Below, piece after piece: positions 25,325-33,730 of a stretch of 64,000 nt of DNA. The notes beneath the pieces are model-generated. The model saw nothing but the letters and a program-made list of their open reading frames with translations. It searched no databases and was not told where the DNA came from. The position numbers and the translations under genes are program-made. This stretch comes from Sabulicella rubraurantiaca (GTDB taxonomy: Bacteria; Pseudomonadota; Alphaproteobacteria; Acetobacterales; Acetobacteraceae). Positions within the stretch are counted from its first letter, which is position 1. Each line of letters starts with the position of its first letter. The stretch spans positions 1-64,000 of the forward strand of contig NZ_JAFEUU010000007.1 in the NCBI RefSeq assembly GCF_017355885.1, given 5' to 3'.

Positions 25325-25632
25325 TGAAACGACATCTCGCAGCCCTTCTTGCCCTCGCGCCGCTGGCAGCGGCGGCGCAGGCACCGCAGGCGCGGTGCTG
25401 GATCGACTATGCCGGTTTCGAGGAGCGTGTGCCGCATCTCGACATCGAGCGCTGCCCGGGCAACGACCCGACGCCGGAGCAGGGCTTCTGCCGCATCGCC
25501 CTCCATGAGAACAGCGTGCTGGTCTACGTGTTCCGGCACAACGAGCAGGCGGGCGGGCCGTGCCTCATCCGCATCGACCGGCAGTACTTCAACGACTTCG
25601 TCGGTAGCCACAGCACGACCTACCAGCCCTGA
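25321..25632 (+). CDS. Small secreted protein with four cysteines, unknown
   Basis: This is a 103-residue protein with a clear signal peptide (MMKRHLAALLALAPLAAAAQA). The mature part of about 82 residues has four Cys (in RCWI, ERCP, GFCR and GPCL), enough for two disulfides in the periplasm. No family was recognised. Its ATG overlaps the stop of the catalytic hydroxylase subunit as ATGA, so it is translated with a cytoplasmic enzyme although it is itself exported. That is an odd combination whose meaning is not clear. Confidence 0.7.
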   Translation: MMKRHLAALLALAPLAAAAQAPQARCWIDYAGFEERVPHLDIERCPGNDPTPEQGFCRIALHENSVLVYVFRHNEQAGGPCLIRIDRQYFNDFVGSHSTTYQP

Positions 25633-25681
25633 CTTGCCGCGGCCCGTCCTACGGGCGAAACTCTCCGCCCGGAGGAACGCC

Positions 25682-26137
25682 ATGCTCGACATCCCGACCA
25701 CGTCCGATCTTGCCGCCCATGTTGGCCAGAAGCTGGGTACCAGCGAATGGTTCACCGTGGACCAGAAGACCATCGACCTCTTCGCCGAGGCGACGGGCGA
25801 CCACCAGTGGATCCATGTGGACGTGGAGCGCGCGAAGAAGGAGATGCCTGGCGGCAAGACCATTGCCCATGGCTTCCTGACGCTGTCGCTGCTGCCTCGC
25901 CTTGCCCCCTCCGTCTATCGCGTGGTGAAGCGGTCGCGCGCCATCAACTACGGCACCAACAAGGTGCGCTTCACTGCCATGGTGCCTGCCGGCTCCCGCG
26001 TGCGACTGCACATCACGCTGAAGGGGGTCGAGCCCATCCAGGGTGGCGTGCGCGTCACGCTGCACAACGAGATGGAGCTTGAGGGGAGTGAGCGCCCCTG
26101 CCTCGTCGCCGAGACGCTGGCGCAGATCTACGACTGA
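25682..26137 (+). CDS. MaoC-like dehydratase (R-specific enoyl hydratase fold)
   Basis: This is a 151-residue hot-dog fold protein. FAEATGDHQWIHVD carries the Asp and His of the (R)-hydratase active site, and GGKTIAHGFLTLSLLP continues the family pattern. It would add water to, or remove it from, an acyl-CoA double bond. It has no signal peptide. GGAGG precedes the ATG at 25682; earlier in-frame codons overlap the preceding gene in the wrong register. It may be part of the same transcript as the hydroxylase genes, but the 49-nt gap leaves that open. Confidence 0.9.
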   Translation: MLDIPTTSDLAAHVGQKLGTSEWFTVDQKTIDLFAEATGDHQWIHVDVERAKKEMPGGKTIAHGFLTLSLLPRLAPSVYRVVKRSRAINYGTNKVRFTAMVPAGSRVRLHITLKGVEPIQGGVRVTLHNEMELEGSERPCLVAETLAQIYD

Positions 26138-26140
26138 GGC

Positions 26141-27484
26141 TCAGCCCGCGCGACGCAGCGCTGCAGGGTGCGGCGGCGCCAGCAAGGGGCCGCCGCCGAA
26201 CAGCTTCTCCCGATAGGTGCCGGGGGCGTAGCGGGTCTTGTAGGCGCCGCGCGCCTGGAGTTCCGGAACCAGCAGCTCCACCACCTCCTCCAGGCATTCG
26301 GGGATGACCGTGCGCGACAGGTTGAAGCCGTCGCAGCCCGTTTCCTCCGCATAGGCGATCAGGCGCTCTGCCAGGGCGGAGGGCGTGCCGACCCAGGGCA
26401 CCTGACGGCTGCCCAGGATGAAGCGGTCCAGCAGCGCGCGCTTGGTCAGCACGCCGCCCCCGGCGCGGGTCATGGCGGCGACGTTGCTCTGGATGGCGTT
26501 GCCCGGGCCTGAGGCGATGGGCTCATCCAACCCGTACCGGTCGAAATCGATGCCGAGCGAGGCCGCGGCATGGGCCAGGGCGCCCTCCGCGCTGGCGTGG
26601 TGGCGATACTCCTCCAGCTTGTCCCGCGCCTGGGCATCCGTCTCGCCCAGCACCAGCGTCGCACCAACGAAGATGCGGATCGGCCGTTCCGTCAGTGCGC
26701 GCAGCGCGGCGACCTGCTTCGCCACCTCGGCCGGCGGACCACCATTCAGGAAGATGCATTCCGCATGGGTAGCGGCGAAGCGTTGCCCGCGCGCGCTGGC
26801 ACCGGCCTGGTAAAGCACCGGCGTGCGCTGCGGCGATGGTGCGCAAAGGTGATGCGCGTCCAGCCGGTATTGCCGCCCCTTATGCCTGATCCGGCGCACC
26901 TTTGCCGGGTCGGCGTAGACGCCCGAGGCGCGATCCTCGCGCACTGCGTCGCCATCCCAGGATGCCTCCCAGAGGCGATACACTACCTCCATATATTCGT
27001 CGGCCATATCGTAGCGGTCGTCATGGGCCATCTGGCGGTCCAGCCCCATGGCGCGGGCGGCGCTGTCCAGATAGCCCGTGACGATGTTCCAGCCGATTCG
27101 CCCATCCGTCAGGTGGTCGAGCGTGCTCATCCGACGGGCGAAGAGATAGGGCGCCTCATAGGAGAGGTTAGCGGTGATGCCGAAGCCCAGGTGGCGCGTC
27201 GCCGTGGCCATGGCCGGCACGATCATCGCGGGGTCGAGCAGCGGCACCTGCACGCCATGGCGGATCGCCGCGTCGGCGCTGCCGCCCAGCACGTCATAGA
27301 TGCCGAGCACGTCGGCCAGGAAAAGACCGTCGAACAGCCCGCGCTCCAGCAGGCGCGCCAGCGACGTCCAGTGCTCCAGCCGATGATAGTCGGTGGAGCG
27401 GTCGCGCGGATGGGTCCAGAGCCCCTGCTGGATATGGCCGACCGTGGCCATGTCGAAGGCATTCAGGCGAATCTCGCGCGGCAT
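26141..27484 (-). CDS. NtaA/SnaA/DszA-family FMN-dependent monooxygenase
   Basis: This 447-residue protein is a flavin-dependent monooxygenase of the bacterial luciferase fold. It opens with IRLNAFDMATVGHIQQGLW and carries ARRMSTLDHLTDGRIGWNIVTGYLDSAAR, a hallmark of the nitrilotriacetate/dibenzothiophene oxygenase group. TKRALLDRFILGSRQVPWVGTP lies further on. These enzymes need reduced FMN from a separate reductase; one flavin reductase gene occurs at 56948 but is far away. The ATG at 27484 is directly before the conserved start, and the open upstream frame is out of family. The substrate is unknown. It is convergent with the MaoC gene. Confidence 0.92.
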   Translation of the reverse strand: MPREIRLNAFDMATVGHIQQGLWTHPRDRSTDYHRLEHWTSLARLLERGLFDGLFLADVLGIYDVLGGSADAAIRHGVQVPLLDPAMIVPAMATATRHLGFGITANLSYEAPYLFARRMSTLDHLTDGRIGWNIVTGYLDSAARAMGLDRQMAHDDRYDMADEYMEVVYRLWEASWDGDAVREDRASGVYADPAKVRRIRHKGRQYRLDAHHLCAPSPQRTPVLYQAGASARGQRFAATHAECIFLNGGPPAEVAKQVAALRALTERPIRIFVGATLVLGETDAQARDKLEEYRHHASAEGALAHAAASLGIDFDRYGLDEPIASGPGNAIQSNVAAMTRAGGGVLTKRALLDRFILGSRQVPWVGTPSALAERLIAYAEETGCDGFNLSRTVIPECLEEVVELLVPELQARGAYKTRYAPGTYREKLFGGGPLLAPPHPAALRRAG

Positions 27485-27507
27485 GGCGCGATCCTGCGCG
27501 GCGGGGG

Positions 27508-28347
27508 TCAGGCCCGCAACCGTTCGGCCTCCGCTGCCACGCCATAGACGCCGCGCTCGCCCGGCAACGGAGTGAGGCGCGCCCCCATGCCCAGCGCGGT
27601 TTCCGCCGCGCCGAGATACAGCGCGCCATCCGGCTGCAGTCGGTCCGCCAGCGCATCCAGCACGCGCGCCTTGGTGGGCACGTCGAAATAGATCAGCACG
27701 TTGCGGCAGAAGATCACGTCGAAGCGGCCCAGGGCGCGCAGGTCGCCCAGCAGGTTCATCCGCTCGAACCGGCATCGCGCGGCGATCTCCGGCCGGATGC
27801 GCCAGCGCGTCTCCTCCTGGGCGAAGCGCTTCACCAGCGTGCGGACCGGCAGGCCGCGCTGCACCTCGAACTGGGTGAAGAGCCCCTTCCGTGCGCGTTC
27901 CAGAACCGCGCCGCAGATATCGGTGCCCAGGATCTCGACCCGGCGGGTGGCGAAGCCGGGGTCGGCCTCGCCCAGCTCGCTCGCGAGGATGGAGATGGAA
28001 TAGGCCTCCTGACCCGTGGAGCAGGCGGCGGACCAGATGCGCAACGCCGTGCCGGGCGGGCGGGCGCGGTGCAGCACGGGCAGCAGGGCACGCAGATGCT
28101 CAAAGGGGCGGCCGTCACGGAAGAAGCTGCTTTCGTTCGTAGTGAGGAGTTCCGTCATCTCCTGCGCCAGCGTCTCGCTGCGCGGCGCCGCGAGGCGCAG
28201 GGCGAGGGCATCCAGGCTCGGCAGCCCCTCGCGCTTGAGGAGCGGCGCGAGGCGAGTTTCCAGCATGTAGCCCTGATCCGGGTTGATCACGCCGCCGGAT
28301 CGCTGCTTCACGATGCTGGTGAGGGTGGTGAAGGTCGCGGGCGTCAA
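27508..28347 (-). CDS. cheR: Chemotaxis protein methyltransferase CheR
   Basis: This is a 279-residue S-adenosylmethionine-dependent methyltransferase that would methylate glutamates on chemoreceptors. A helical N-terminal domain is followed by the methyltransferase core with IWSAACSTGQEAYS (SAM loop), ILGTDI and FDVIFCRNVLIYFD. No TPR extension is present. The best start is TTG at 28347: it overlaps the cheB stop by 4 nt and leaves LTPATFTTLTSIV, which fits the family, while the upstream frame lies inside cheB. It is the last gene of the chemotaxis-type operon. Confidence 0.93.
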   Translation of the reverse strand: MTPATFTTLTSIVKQRSGGVINPDQGYMLETRLAPLLKREGLPSLDALALRLAAPRSETLAQEMTELLTTNESSFFRDGRPFEHLRALLPVLHRARPPGTALRIWSAACSTGQEAYSISILASELGEADPGFATRRVEILGTDICGAVLERARKGLFTQFEVQRGLPVRTLVKRFAQEETRWRIRPEIAARCRFERMNLLGDLRALGRFDVIFCRNVLIYFDVPTKARVLDALADRLQPDGALYLGAAETALGMGARLTPLPGERGVYGVAAEAERLRA

Positions 28348-29399
28348 CGGGCGGCCCCCAGCCGTGCGGCCAGAGCCTCCCCCAGCGCCTCGGGCGTACC
28401 TAGTTCGGCAGCCAAGCCAGCGCGGCACACCGCACCGGGCATGCCCCAGACGACGCTCGACGCCTCGTCCTGCGCCCAAACCGTGCCGCCCGACGCCGCC
28501 ACTGCGCGGCATCCTGCCAGCCCGTCCTGGCCCATGCCGGTCAGGATGACGGCATGCACCCGCCCGCCGCAGCAAGCAGCCAGCGAGCGAAGGGTCGGAT
28601 CCACGGCTGGACGGCAGAAATTCTCGGGCGGGGCGTCGGAGAGTTCCGTCACGAGATCCGTGCCATGCGCGCGGATCAGCAGGTGGCGGTCGCCGGGCGC
28701 GAGCAGCGCCATTCCGGGACGCAGCACCTCGCCGCCCCGCGCCTCCGCGACGTGGGGGCCGCCCAGCGTGTCGAGGTGCTGCGCCAGCATGGCGGTAAAG
28801 CGGGGCGGCATGTGCTGCACCAGCACGAGCGGGATGGGCAGGGCGCGCGGCAAGCGGCGCAGCAGCGCCGCCAGCGCCTGCGGCCCGCCGGTGGAGGAGC
28901 CGATGCACAGCACGCGCGTGGCCGCTCCAGCGGCGCGGGGGAGAGGGCGCATCGTTGGAGCGGGGCGTATGGCGCCATGCCCCACCTGGGCCCAGCCCTT
29001 TACCTTGGCCAGCAGCTCCTCGCGGAATGCCGGGTCGGCCATGCCGCCGCGCGCGGCCATGGGCTTGGGCACGTAGTCCGATGCGCCGGCGCGCAACGCC
29101 GCCATGGTCGCCGCCGCGCCGGTCTGGGTGAGGGCAGAGGCAACAATCACGATGGGACGCGGCTCCCGCCGCAGGATCTTCGGCAGCGCCGTCATGCCGT
29201 CCATCACCGGCATCTCGAGGTCGAGCAGCACGATTTGCGCGCGCTCGGCGGTCGGGGTCGCTTCCAGCGCGCGCAACGCCTCCTGGCCGTTGGCGACGCG
29301 GGCGACGACGCGGATGGCCGGGTCCGACTCCAGCACGCGGGACAAGGCGCCGCGCACGGCTGCGCTATCGTCGCACAGCATCACGCGCAAGGGCGTCAT
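28344..29399 (-). CDS. cheB: Chemotaxis response regulator protein-glutamate methylesterase CheB
   Basis: This 351-residue protein removes methyl groups from receptors when phosphorylated by CheA. The receiver domain at about 1-125 has the phospho-acceptor Asp60 in VLLDLEMPVMDG. The methylesterase domain follows, with the triad represented by SSTGGPQAL (Ser), VQHMPPRF (His) and GMGQDGLAG (Asp). The ATG at 29399 overlaps the stop of the single-domain receiver gene. The 80-residue in-frame upstream extension overlaps that gene and is rejected. Confidence 0.95.
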   Translation of the reverse strand: MTPLRVMLCDDSAAVRGALSRVLESDPAIRVVARVANGQEALRALEATPTAERAQIVLLDLEMPVMDGMTALPKILRREPRPIVIVASALTQTGAAATMAALRAGASDYVPKPMAARGGMADPAFREELLAKVKGWAQVGHGAIRPAPTMRPLPRAAGAATRVLCIGSSTGGPQALAALLRRLPRALPIPLVLVQHMPPRFTAMLAQHLDTLGGPHVAEARGGEVLRPGMALLAPGDRHLLIRAHGTDLVTELSDAPPENFCRPAVDPTLRSLAACCGGRVHAVILTGMGQDGLAGCRAVAASGGTVWAQDEASSVVWGMPGAVCRAGLAAELGTPEALGEALAARLGAAR

Positions 29400-29770
29400 G
29401 CGGGGGCGAATCCGACCCGGGCCAGCTTCTCCAGCAGGATCACCTCGTCGAAGGGCTTCATGACGTATTCGTCGGCGCCGGCTTCCAGCCCTTCCAGGAT
29501 GCGCTGCTGCGCCGCCTCGGTGGTGCACATCACCACGGCCGGCCGGTCCGGCCCGTGCGCGGCACGCAGGGCGCGCAGGAAGCCAAGCCCGTCCAGCACC
29601 GGCATGTTGCGGTCCAGCAGGACGAGGTCGGGCAGAGCCTCCTGGCACGCCTGTAGCGCGGCCCCGCCATGCTCTGCCTCGCGCACCGCGAAGCCGTGGC
29701 GCTCCAGCATGTGCCGGGCCAGCTTGCAGACCACGGCGCTGTCATCCACCACCAGCACGGTGCCGGTCAT
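29396..29770 (-). CDS. CheY-type single-domain response regulator
   Basis: This is a 124-residue receiver domain with nothing attached. It has the acidic pair DD at 9-10, the phospho-acceptor Asp53 in LLDRNMPVLDG and Lys105 in VMKPFDE. It would take phosphate from the CheA of the same operon and relay it to a flagellar motor or another target. Starts and stops overlap those of cheW and cheB by 4 nt each, which ties its expression to theirs. Confidence 0.93.
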   Translation of the reverse strand: MTGTVLVVDDSAVVCKLARHMLERHGFAVREAEHGGAALQACQEALPDLVLLDRNMPVLDGLGFLRALRAAHGPDRPAVVMCTTEAAQQRILEGLEAGADEYVMKPFDEVILLEKLARVGFAPA

Positions 29771-30228
29771 GCCATGATCGCCAGCAGGCGCTCCACGTCC
29801 AGCAGCACCAGCAAATCCTCGCCCAGGCGGTGCACGCCGAGCGAGACCTGACGCCACGCCTCCTCCAGCGTCGGAGGATTAGGCGCGCGCTCCGCCGCGT
29901 CGAGGGACAGCACCTCGCCCACCCCGTCGGCGAGGAGGGAGTAGAGCTCGCCTCCCACCTCGACCACCACGCTCATCGCCGGGGTGTCGGCGCTGCGTGG
30001 CGGCAGGCCGAGGCGCGGGCGCAGATCGATGGCGGTGACGATGCGGCCGCGCAGGTTCAGGCTCCCCGCCACCTCGGAGGGTGCAAGGGGGATGCGGGTG
30101 ATGGATTGCAGGCCCAGCACATCCCGCACGGACAGGACGGGCACGCCGCAGAGCTGGCCGCACACCGTCAAGGTGAGCACCATCTGGGCCGCTTCGTCGG
30201 CCGGGGCTGTGATTTCGGCTTCGCGCAT
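29767..30228 (-). CDS. cheW: CheW-like coupling protein
   Basis: This is a 153-residue CheW domain that would couple receptors to CheA. The family core shows as GQLCGVPVLSVRDVLGLQSITRIPLAPSEVAG and SLNLRGRIVTAIDLRPRLG. It is cytoplasmic. The ATG at 30228 follows a GGGGAGAG ribosome site, 11 nt after the cheA stop. The presence of a coupling protein implies a receptor elsewhere in the genome. Confidence 0.92.
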   Translation of the reverse strand: MREAEITAPADEAAQMVLTLTVCGQLCGVPVLSVRDVLGLQSITRIPLAPSEVAGSLNLRGRIVTAIDLRPRLGLPPRSADTPAMSVVVEVGGELYSLLADGVGEVLSLDAAERAPNPPTLEEAWRQVSLGVHRLGEDLLVLLDVERLLAIMA

Positions 30229-30239
30229 CGCTCTCCCCC

Positions 30240-32735
30240 TCAGCCTGAGACGCCGATCTGGAGGCACTGCCGCAGGCTGCGGATCAGTGCGTCCTTGTCG
30301 AACTTCGCCACGTAATCGCTGAATCCGGCCTCGCGCCCGCGCTCCACATCTTCCGGCGCGGACTGGCCGGACAGGGCGATCATCGGCAGTCCGGCCCAGG
30401 CGCCGCCCTCGCGCACCGCGCGGGCCAGCCCGTGCCCGTCCAGCCCCGGCATGTTGATGTCGGAGACGATGATGTCGAAGCGCTCCCCGGCGTCGCGCAG
30501 CCGCAGCGCCTCGCGCCCATCTGCGACGGCCAGCACCTCGAAGCCGGAAGCGGTGACGGCAGGGATGGCCAGCGAGCGGAAGAAGGCGCTGTCCTCCACC
30601 AGCAGGACACGCGGCGGACGCTCCCGGGTGGGGCGGCCAAACCAGTCGGGCTGGGCCTGACGCAGCCAGAAGCCGGTATCGAGGATGTCCGTCACCTTGC
30701 CCGCCAGCACCGCGCTGCCCAGGAAGCCCGGACGTTCGCCGGCCGGGTCTATGGAGAGGGTCTCCTCTATCACGTCCAGGATCTCGTCCACCATCAGCCC
30801 CATGGCGCGCTCATCATCGCCGAAGACCAAGACGGGTCGGCGCTGACCCGCCCCTCGCGGCTCGACGCCCGGCACGGAGAGCAGCGGCATGAGGCGCCCG
30901 CGATACTGGGTGACGCTTCCGTCACCCGCCCGCTCGATGCGCTCGACTGACAGGTCCTCCAGCCGCGCGACGAGGCCGAGCGGCACGGCGCGCGGCGCGC
31001 CCGGCCCGGCGCGGAACAGCAGCATCGCGGTGCGCGACCCGGTGCGCGCCGCCGCGCCGGGTGCTGCCCCGGAGGAGGCCGCCTCGATCGCCCCCTCGGC
31101 ACCCAAGCCGCTGGCGCGGGCGATGCCGCCGGGGTCGAGAATCATGATGACGGAGCCGTCGCCCAGGATGGTGTTGCCGGAGAACATGGTGATGTGCCGC
31201 AGGATGGGCGCCACGGGCTTCACCACGATCTCCTCCGTGTCGAAGACGCGGTCCACCACGATGCCGAAAAGCTGCGCACCGACCTGCGTCACCACGACGA
31301 AGCCCGTGGCGCCGTCATCCGGCGCGCCCTCCTCCAGCCGCAGCAGGCGCTTCAGCGACACCAGCGGCAGCAGCCGGTCGCGCAGCCGCAGGATTGCGGC
31401 ATCCTTGATGCGCTCCACGCGTGGGCCGGCGCTATCGCCGACGCGCACCAGTTCCAGCACGCCGGCCTGCGGGATGGCGAAGCGCTCGCCGCCCGCTTCC
31501 ACGATGAGTGCGGCGGCGATGGCGAGGGTGAGCGGGATCTTGATGGTGAAGATGGTGCCCTTCCCCTCGCGCGAGCGGAGATCCACCAGACCACCGATGC
31601 GCTCGATATTGGTCTTCACCACATCCATGCCGACGCCACGCCCGGAGACGGAGGTGACCTCGGCAGCCGTGGAGAAGCCGGCGCGGAAGATGAAGCGGTG
31701 GATGTCCCGCTCGCCCATCGCCGCCAGCTCCGCCTCGGTGGCGAGGCCCTGGGCGATCACCTTATGGCGGATGCGTTCGGTGTTGAGGCCGCGCCCGTCA
31801 TCGCCGATCTCCAGCACGATGTGCCCGCCTTCGTGATAGGCATTCAGCAGGATGCTTCCCGTCTCGCCCTTGCCGGCGGCGCGGCGCTGCTCGGGCGATT
31901 CCAGCCCGTGATCGGCGCTATTGCGGACCATGTGGGTCAGCGGGTCCTTGATGAGTTCCAGCACCTGCCGGTCCAGCTCCGTCTCGGCGCCGCGCATCTC
32001 CAGCTCGATCCGCTTGCCCAGTTCGTTGGACAGGTCTCGCACGAGGCGGGGCAGCTTGCTCCAGGCATTGCCGATGGGCTGCATGCGCGTCTTCATCACC
32101 CCGTCCTGCAGGTCGGAGGTGATCTGCGATAGGCGCTGCAAGGGCACGGTGAAGGACGAATTCTCCTCGACGCGGGCCAGCTGGAGTAGCTGGTTGCGCG
32201 TCAGCACCAGCTCGCTCACCAGCACCATCAGGTCTTCCAGCACATCCACCGCGACGCGGATGGATTGCGGCGCGCCGGGCGCGCCCGTCCCTTCGGCCGG
32301 AGCAGCCTCGGCAGCGGGCAGTTCCGGCGCGGGCGCAGCGGCGGCGGCCTGGGGGGCGTCCCCGGCGGCCGTCGCCTCCAGCATGGCCTGCAGGGCCGAG
32401 TCGTCGCCCTCCGGCTCGCCGCCCGTTGCTTCCAGACCCTCCACGATGGTGCGGATGCGGTCCACGGCGGAAAGGATGGCGGTGATCCCGGCGCTCGACA
32501 CCGCCAGCGTGCCGTCGCGCCACAGCCCCAGCACGTTCTCCGCCGCATGGGCCACCTTCTCCAGCCGCGACAGGCCGAGGAAGCCGCAGGTTCCCTTGAC
32601 GGTGTGAACGATGCGGAACACCTCGCTGAGGGTCTGGCGGTCCCCCGGGCTCCGCTCCAGCTGGAGCAGCGCGCCATCCAGGCTTTGCAGCCCCTCGCGG
32701 GTTTCGGTGAGGAAATCCACCAGCAGGTCGTCCAT
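30240..32735 (-). CDS. cheA: Hybrid chemotaxis histidine kinase CheA with C-terminal receiver
   Basis: This 831-residue kinase begins with an HPt domain (His44 in RIVHTVKGTCGF). A Pro/Ala-rich linker comes next, then the dimerisation helices, and the ATPase domain with MVRNSADHG, then IGDDGRGL and GRGVGMDVVKTNI. The CheW-like P5 domain follows. After a second Ala/Gly linker comes another CheW-like segment (about 575-700, with YRGRLMPLLSVPG). A receiver domain ends the protein (VSDINMPGLDG). The layout resembles CheA of non-classical systems that control pili, biofilm or development rather than plain flagellar taxis. No classical CheY-binding P2 domain is evident. Confidence 0.94.
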   Translation of the reverse strand: MDDLLVDFLTETREGLQSLDGALLQLERSPGDRQTLSEVFRIVHTVKGTCGFLGLSRLEKVAHAAENVLGLWRDGTLAVSSAGITAILSAVDRIRTIVEGLEATGGEPEGDDSALQAMLEATAAGDAPQAAAAAPAPELPAAEAAPAEGTGAPGAPQSIRVAVDVLEDLMVLVSELVLTRNQLLQLARVEENSSFTVPLQRLSQITSDLQDGVMKTRMQPIGNAWSKLPRLVRDLSNELGKRIELEMRGAETELDRQVLELIKDPLTHMVRNSADHGLESPEQRRAAGKGETGSILLNAYHEGGHIVLEIGDDGRGLNTERIRHKVIAQGLATEAELAAMGERDIHRFIFRAGFSTAAEVTSVSGRGVGMDVVKTNIERIGGLVDLRSREGKGTIFTIKIPLTLAIAAALIVEAGGERFAIPQAGVLELVRVGDSAGPRVERIKDAAILRLRDRLLPLVSLKRLLRLEEGAPDDGATGFVVVTQVGAQLFGIVVDRVFDTEEIVVKPVAPILRHITMFSGNTILGDGSVIMILDPGGIARASGLGAEGAIEAASSGAAPGAAARTGSRTAMLLFRAGPGAPRAVPLGLVARLEDLSVERIERAGDGSVTQYRGRLMPLLSVPGVEPRGAGQRRPVLVFGDDERAMGLMVDEILDVIEETLSIDPAGERPGFLGSAVLAGKVTDILDTGFWLRQAQPDWFGRPTRERPPRVLLVEDSAFFRSLAIPAVTASGFEVLAVADGREALRLRDAGERFDIIVSDINMPGLDGHGLARAVREGGAWAGLPMIALSGQSAPEDVERGREAGFSDYVAKFDKDALIRSLRQCLQIGVSG

Positions 32736-32811
32736 GGGGGCCTTTCTTTCGCGCGGGCGGCGTGCGCCTCCGCCCCACCATGCCGGCGGCCGCTTGAAGA
32801 AATGGTGAAGC

Positions 32812-33420
32812 TCAGCCTCCCGGCGCGGAGACGACCAGCGCCGGGATCCCGGCGCTGCCGGGCAGCGAGAAGCTCAGCCGGCGCCCGGCGGCGCGGGCCA
32901 GGAGGAACACCCAGGGCGACAGGATGCGCCGCGGCCCTTCCTCCAGCGCCACACCGACATCGCCGCCTGCGGCGAGGCGCAGCGCGGCCTCCGGCCAAGC
33001 CGCGCCGCGTCCGGCGGGCAGCAGCGCGAAGCTGTCCGCATCCGTTGCCGTCACCGAAACTTCGCCGCCGCGGGGCAGGGCCTCGGCGCCGAGCAGCGCC
33101 GCGCCGGCCAGCAGCCGCGCGCTGCGCGCGTTCAGCCCCGCCGGGGCGCCGCCGAAGCCGAAGCGGACGCGATGCGCAGCGGGGGAGCCGCGCAGCAGCG
33201 CCGGCAAATCGTCCCAGCTGGCTTCCTCCATCGCGCCGAACAGGAGGCAGAACAGGTGCAGCCGCCGGCGCATCGCCTCCGCCGCTTCGCAGAGCAGCGC
33301 CTGCGCCGCCACGTCGGCGGATTGCGGCATCAGCGCGGTGAGGGTGGAAAGCGGCGAGACGAGGTCGTGGCAGAGCCGCGCCGCGACGGTCTCGCTCAGG
33401 CGCTTGTCGAGGGAATCCAT
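32812..33420 (-). CDS. ChpT-like histidine phosphotransferase
   Basis: This is a 202-residue protein of the alphaproteobacterial HPTransfase family. RLCHDLVSPLS near the N-terminus holds the phospho-accepting His18. The rest forms a degenerate ATPase-like domain without ATP motifs. In Caulobacter, ChpT relays phosphate from CckA to CtrA and CpdR. This copy sits about 75 bp upstream of cheA on the same strand, so it may serve the chemotaxis-type relay instead (inference). The ATG at 33420 is preferred; a start 21 codons earlier adds a Pro/Gly-rich stretch not seen in the family. Confidence 0.8.
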   Translation of the reverse strand: MDSLDKRLSETVAARLCHDLVSPLSTLTALMPQSADVAAQALLCEAAEAMRRRLHLFCLLFGAMEEASWDDLPALLRGSPAAHRVRFGFGGAPAGLNARSARLLAGAALLGAEALPRGGEVSVTATDADSFALLPAGRGAAWPEAALRLAAGGDVGVALEEGPRRILSPWVFLLARAAGRRLSFSLPGSAGIPALVVSAPGG

Positions 33421-33565
33421 GCAGTCTCTCCCCTGGCCGGGACCGGGTTCCAGGGGAACCGTCGCCGGGCCATATTCGGTCATGCCCGCCGAGCCGGGCC
33501 GCTCCCCCCTGCCTTAACCGGCAAACCTTGCCGCATCCTTTGCCTGAAGGATTTCCGGAGACGTC

Positions 33566-33730
33566 ATGGATTTCGAGCCTGGGCAGCGCGTCCGCCACAA
33601 GGAGCGGCCGGAGTGGGGAATCGGCCAAGTGCAGTCGGCGGTCGGGCCGCGCGTGACGGTAAATTTCGAGAATGCCGGCAAGATCCTCATCAACACCGAC
33701 CACGCCCCGCTGGAGCTGGTGGAGGAATGA
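33566..33730 (+). CDS. DUF3553 family small protein
   Basis: This 54-residue protein opens with MDFEPGQRVRHKERPEWGIGQVQS and ends in LELVEE. The HxxRPEWGxGQV pattern is that of DUF3553, small alphaproteobacterial proteins of unknown function that resemble a single CarD/SH3-like beta-barrel. The ATG follows CCGGAG. The TGA overlaps the ATG of the TauE/SafE gene, so the two are coupled. Confidence 0.85.
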   Translation: MDFEPGQRVRHKERPEWGIGQVQSAVGPRVTVNFENAGKILINTDHAPLELVEE

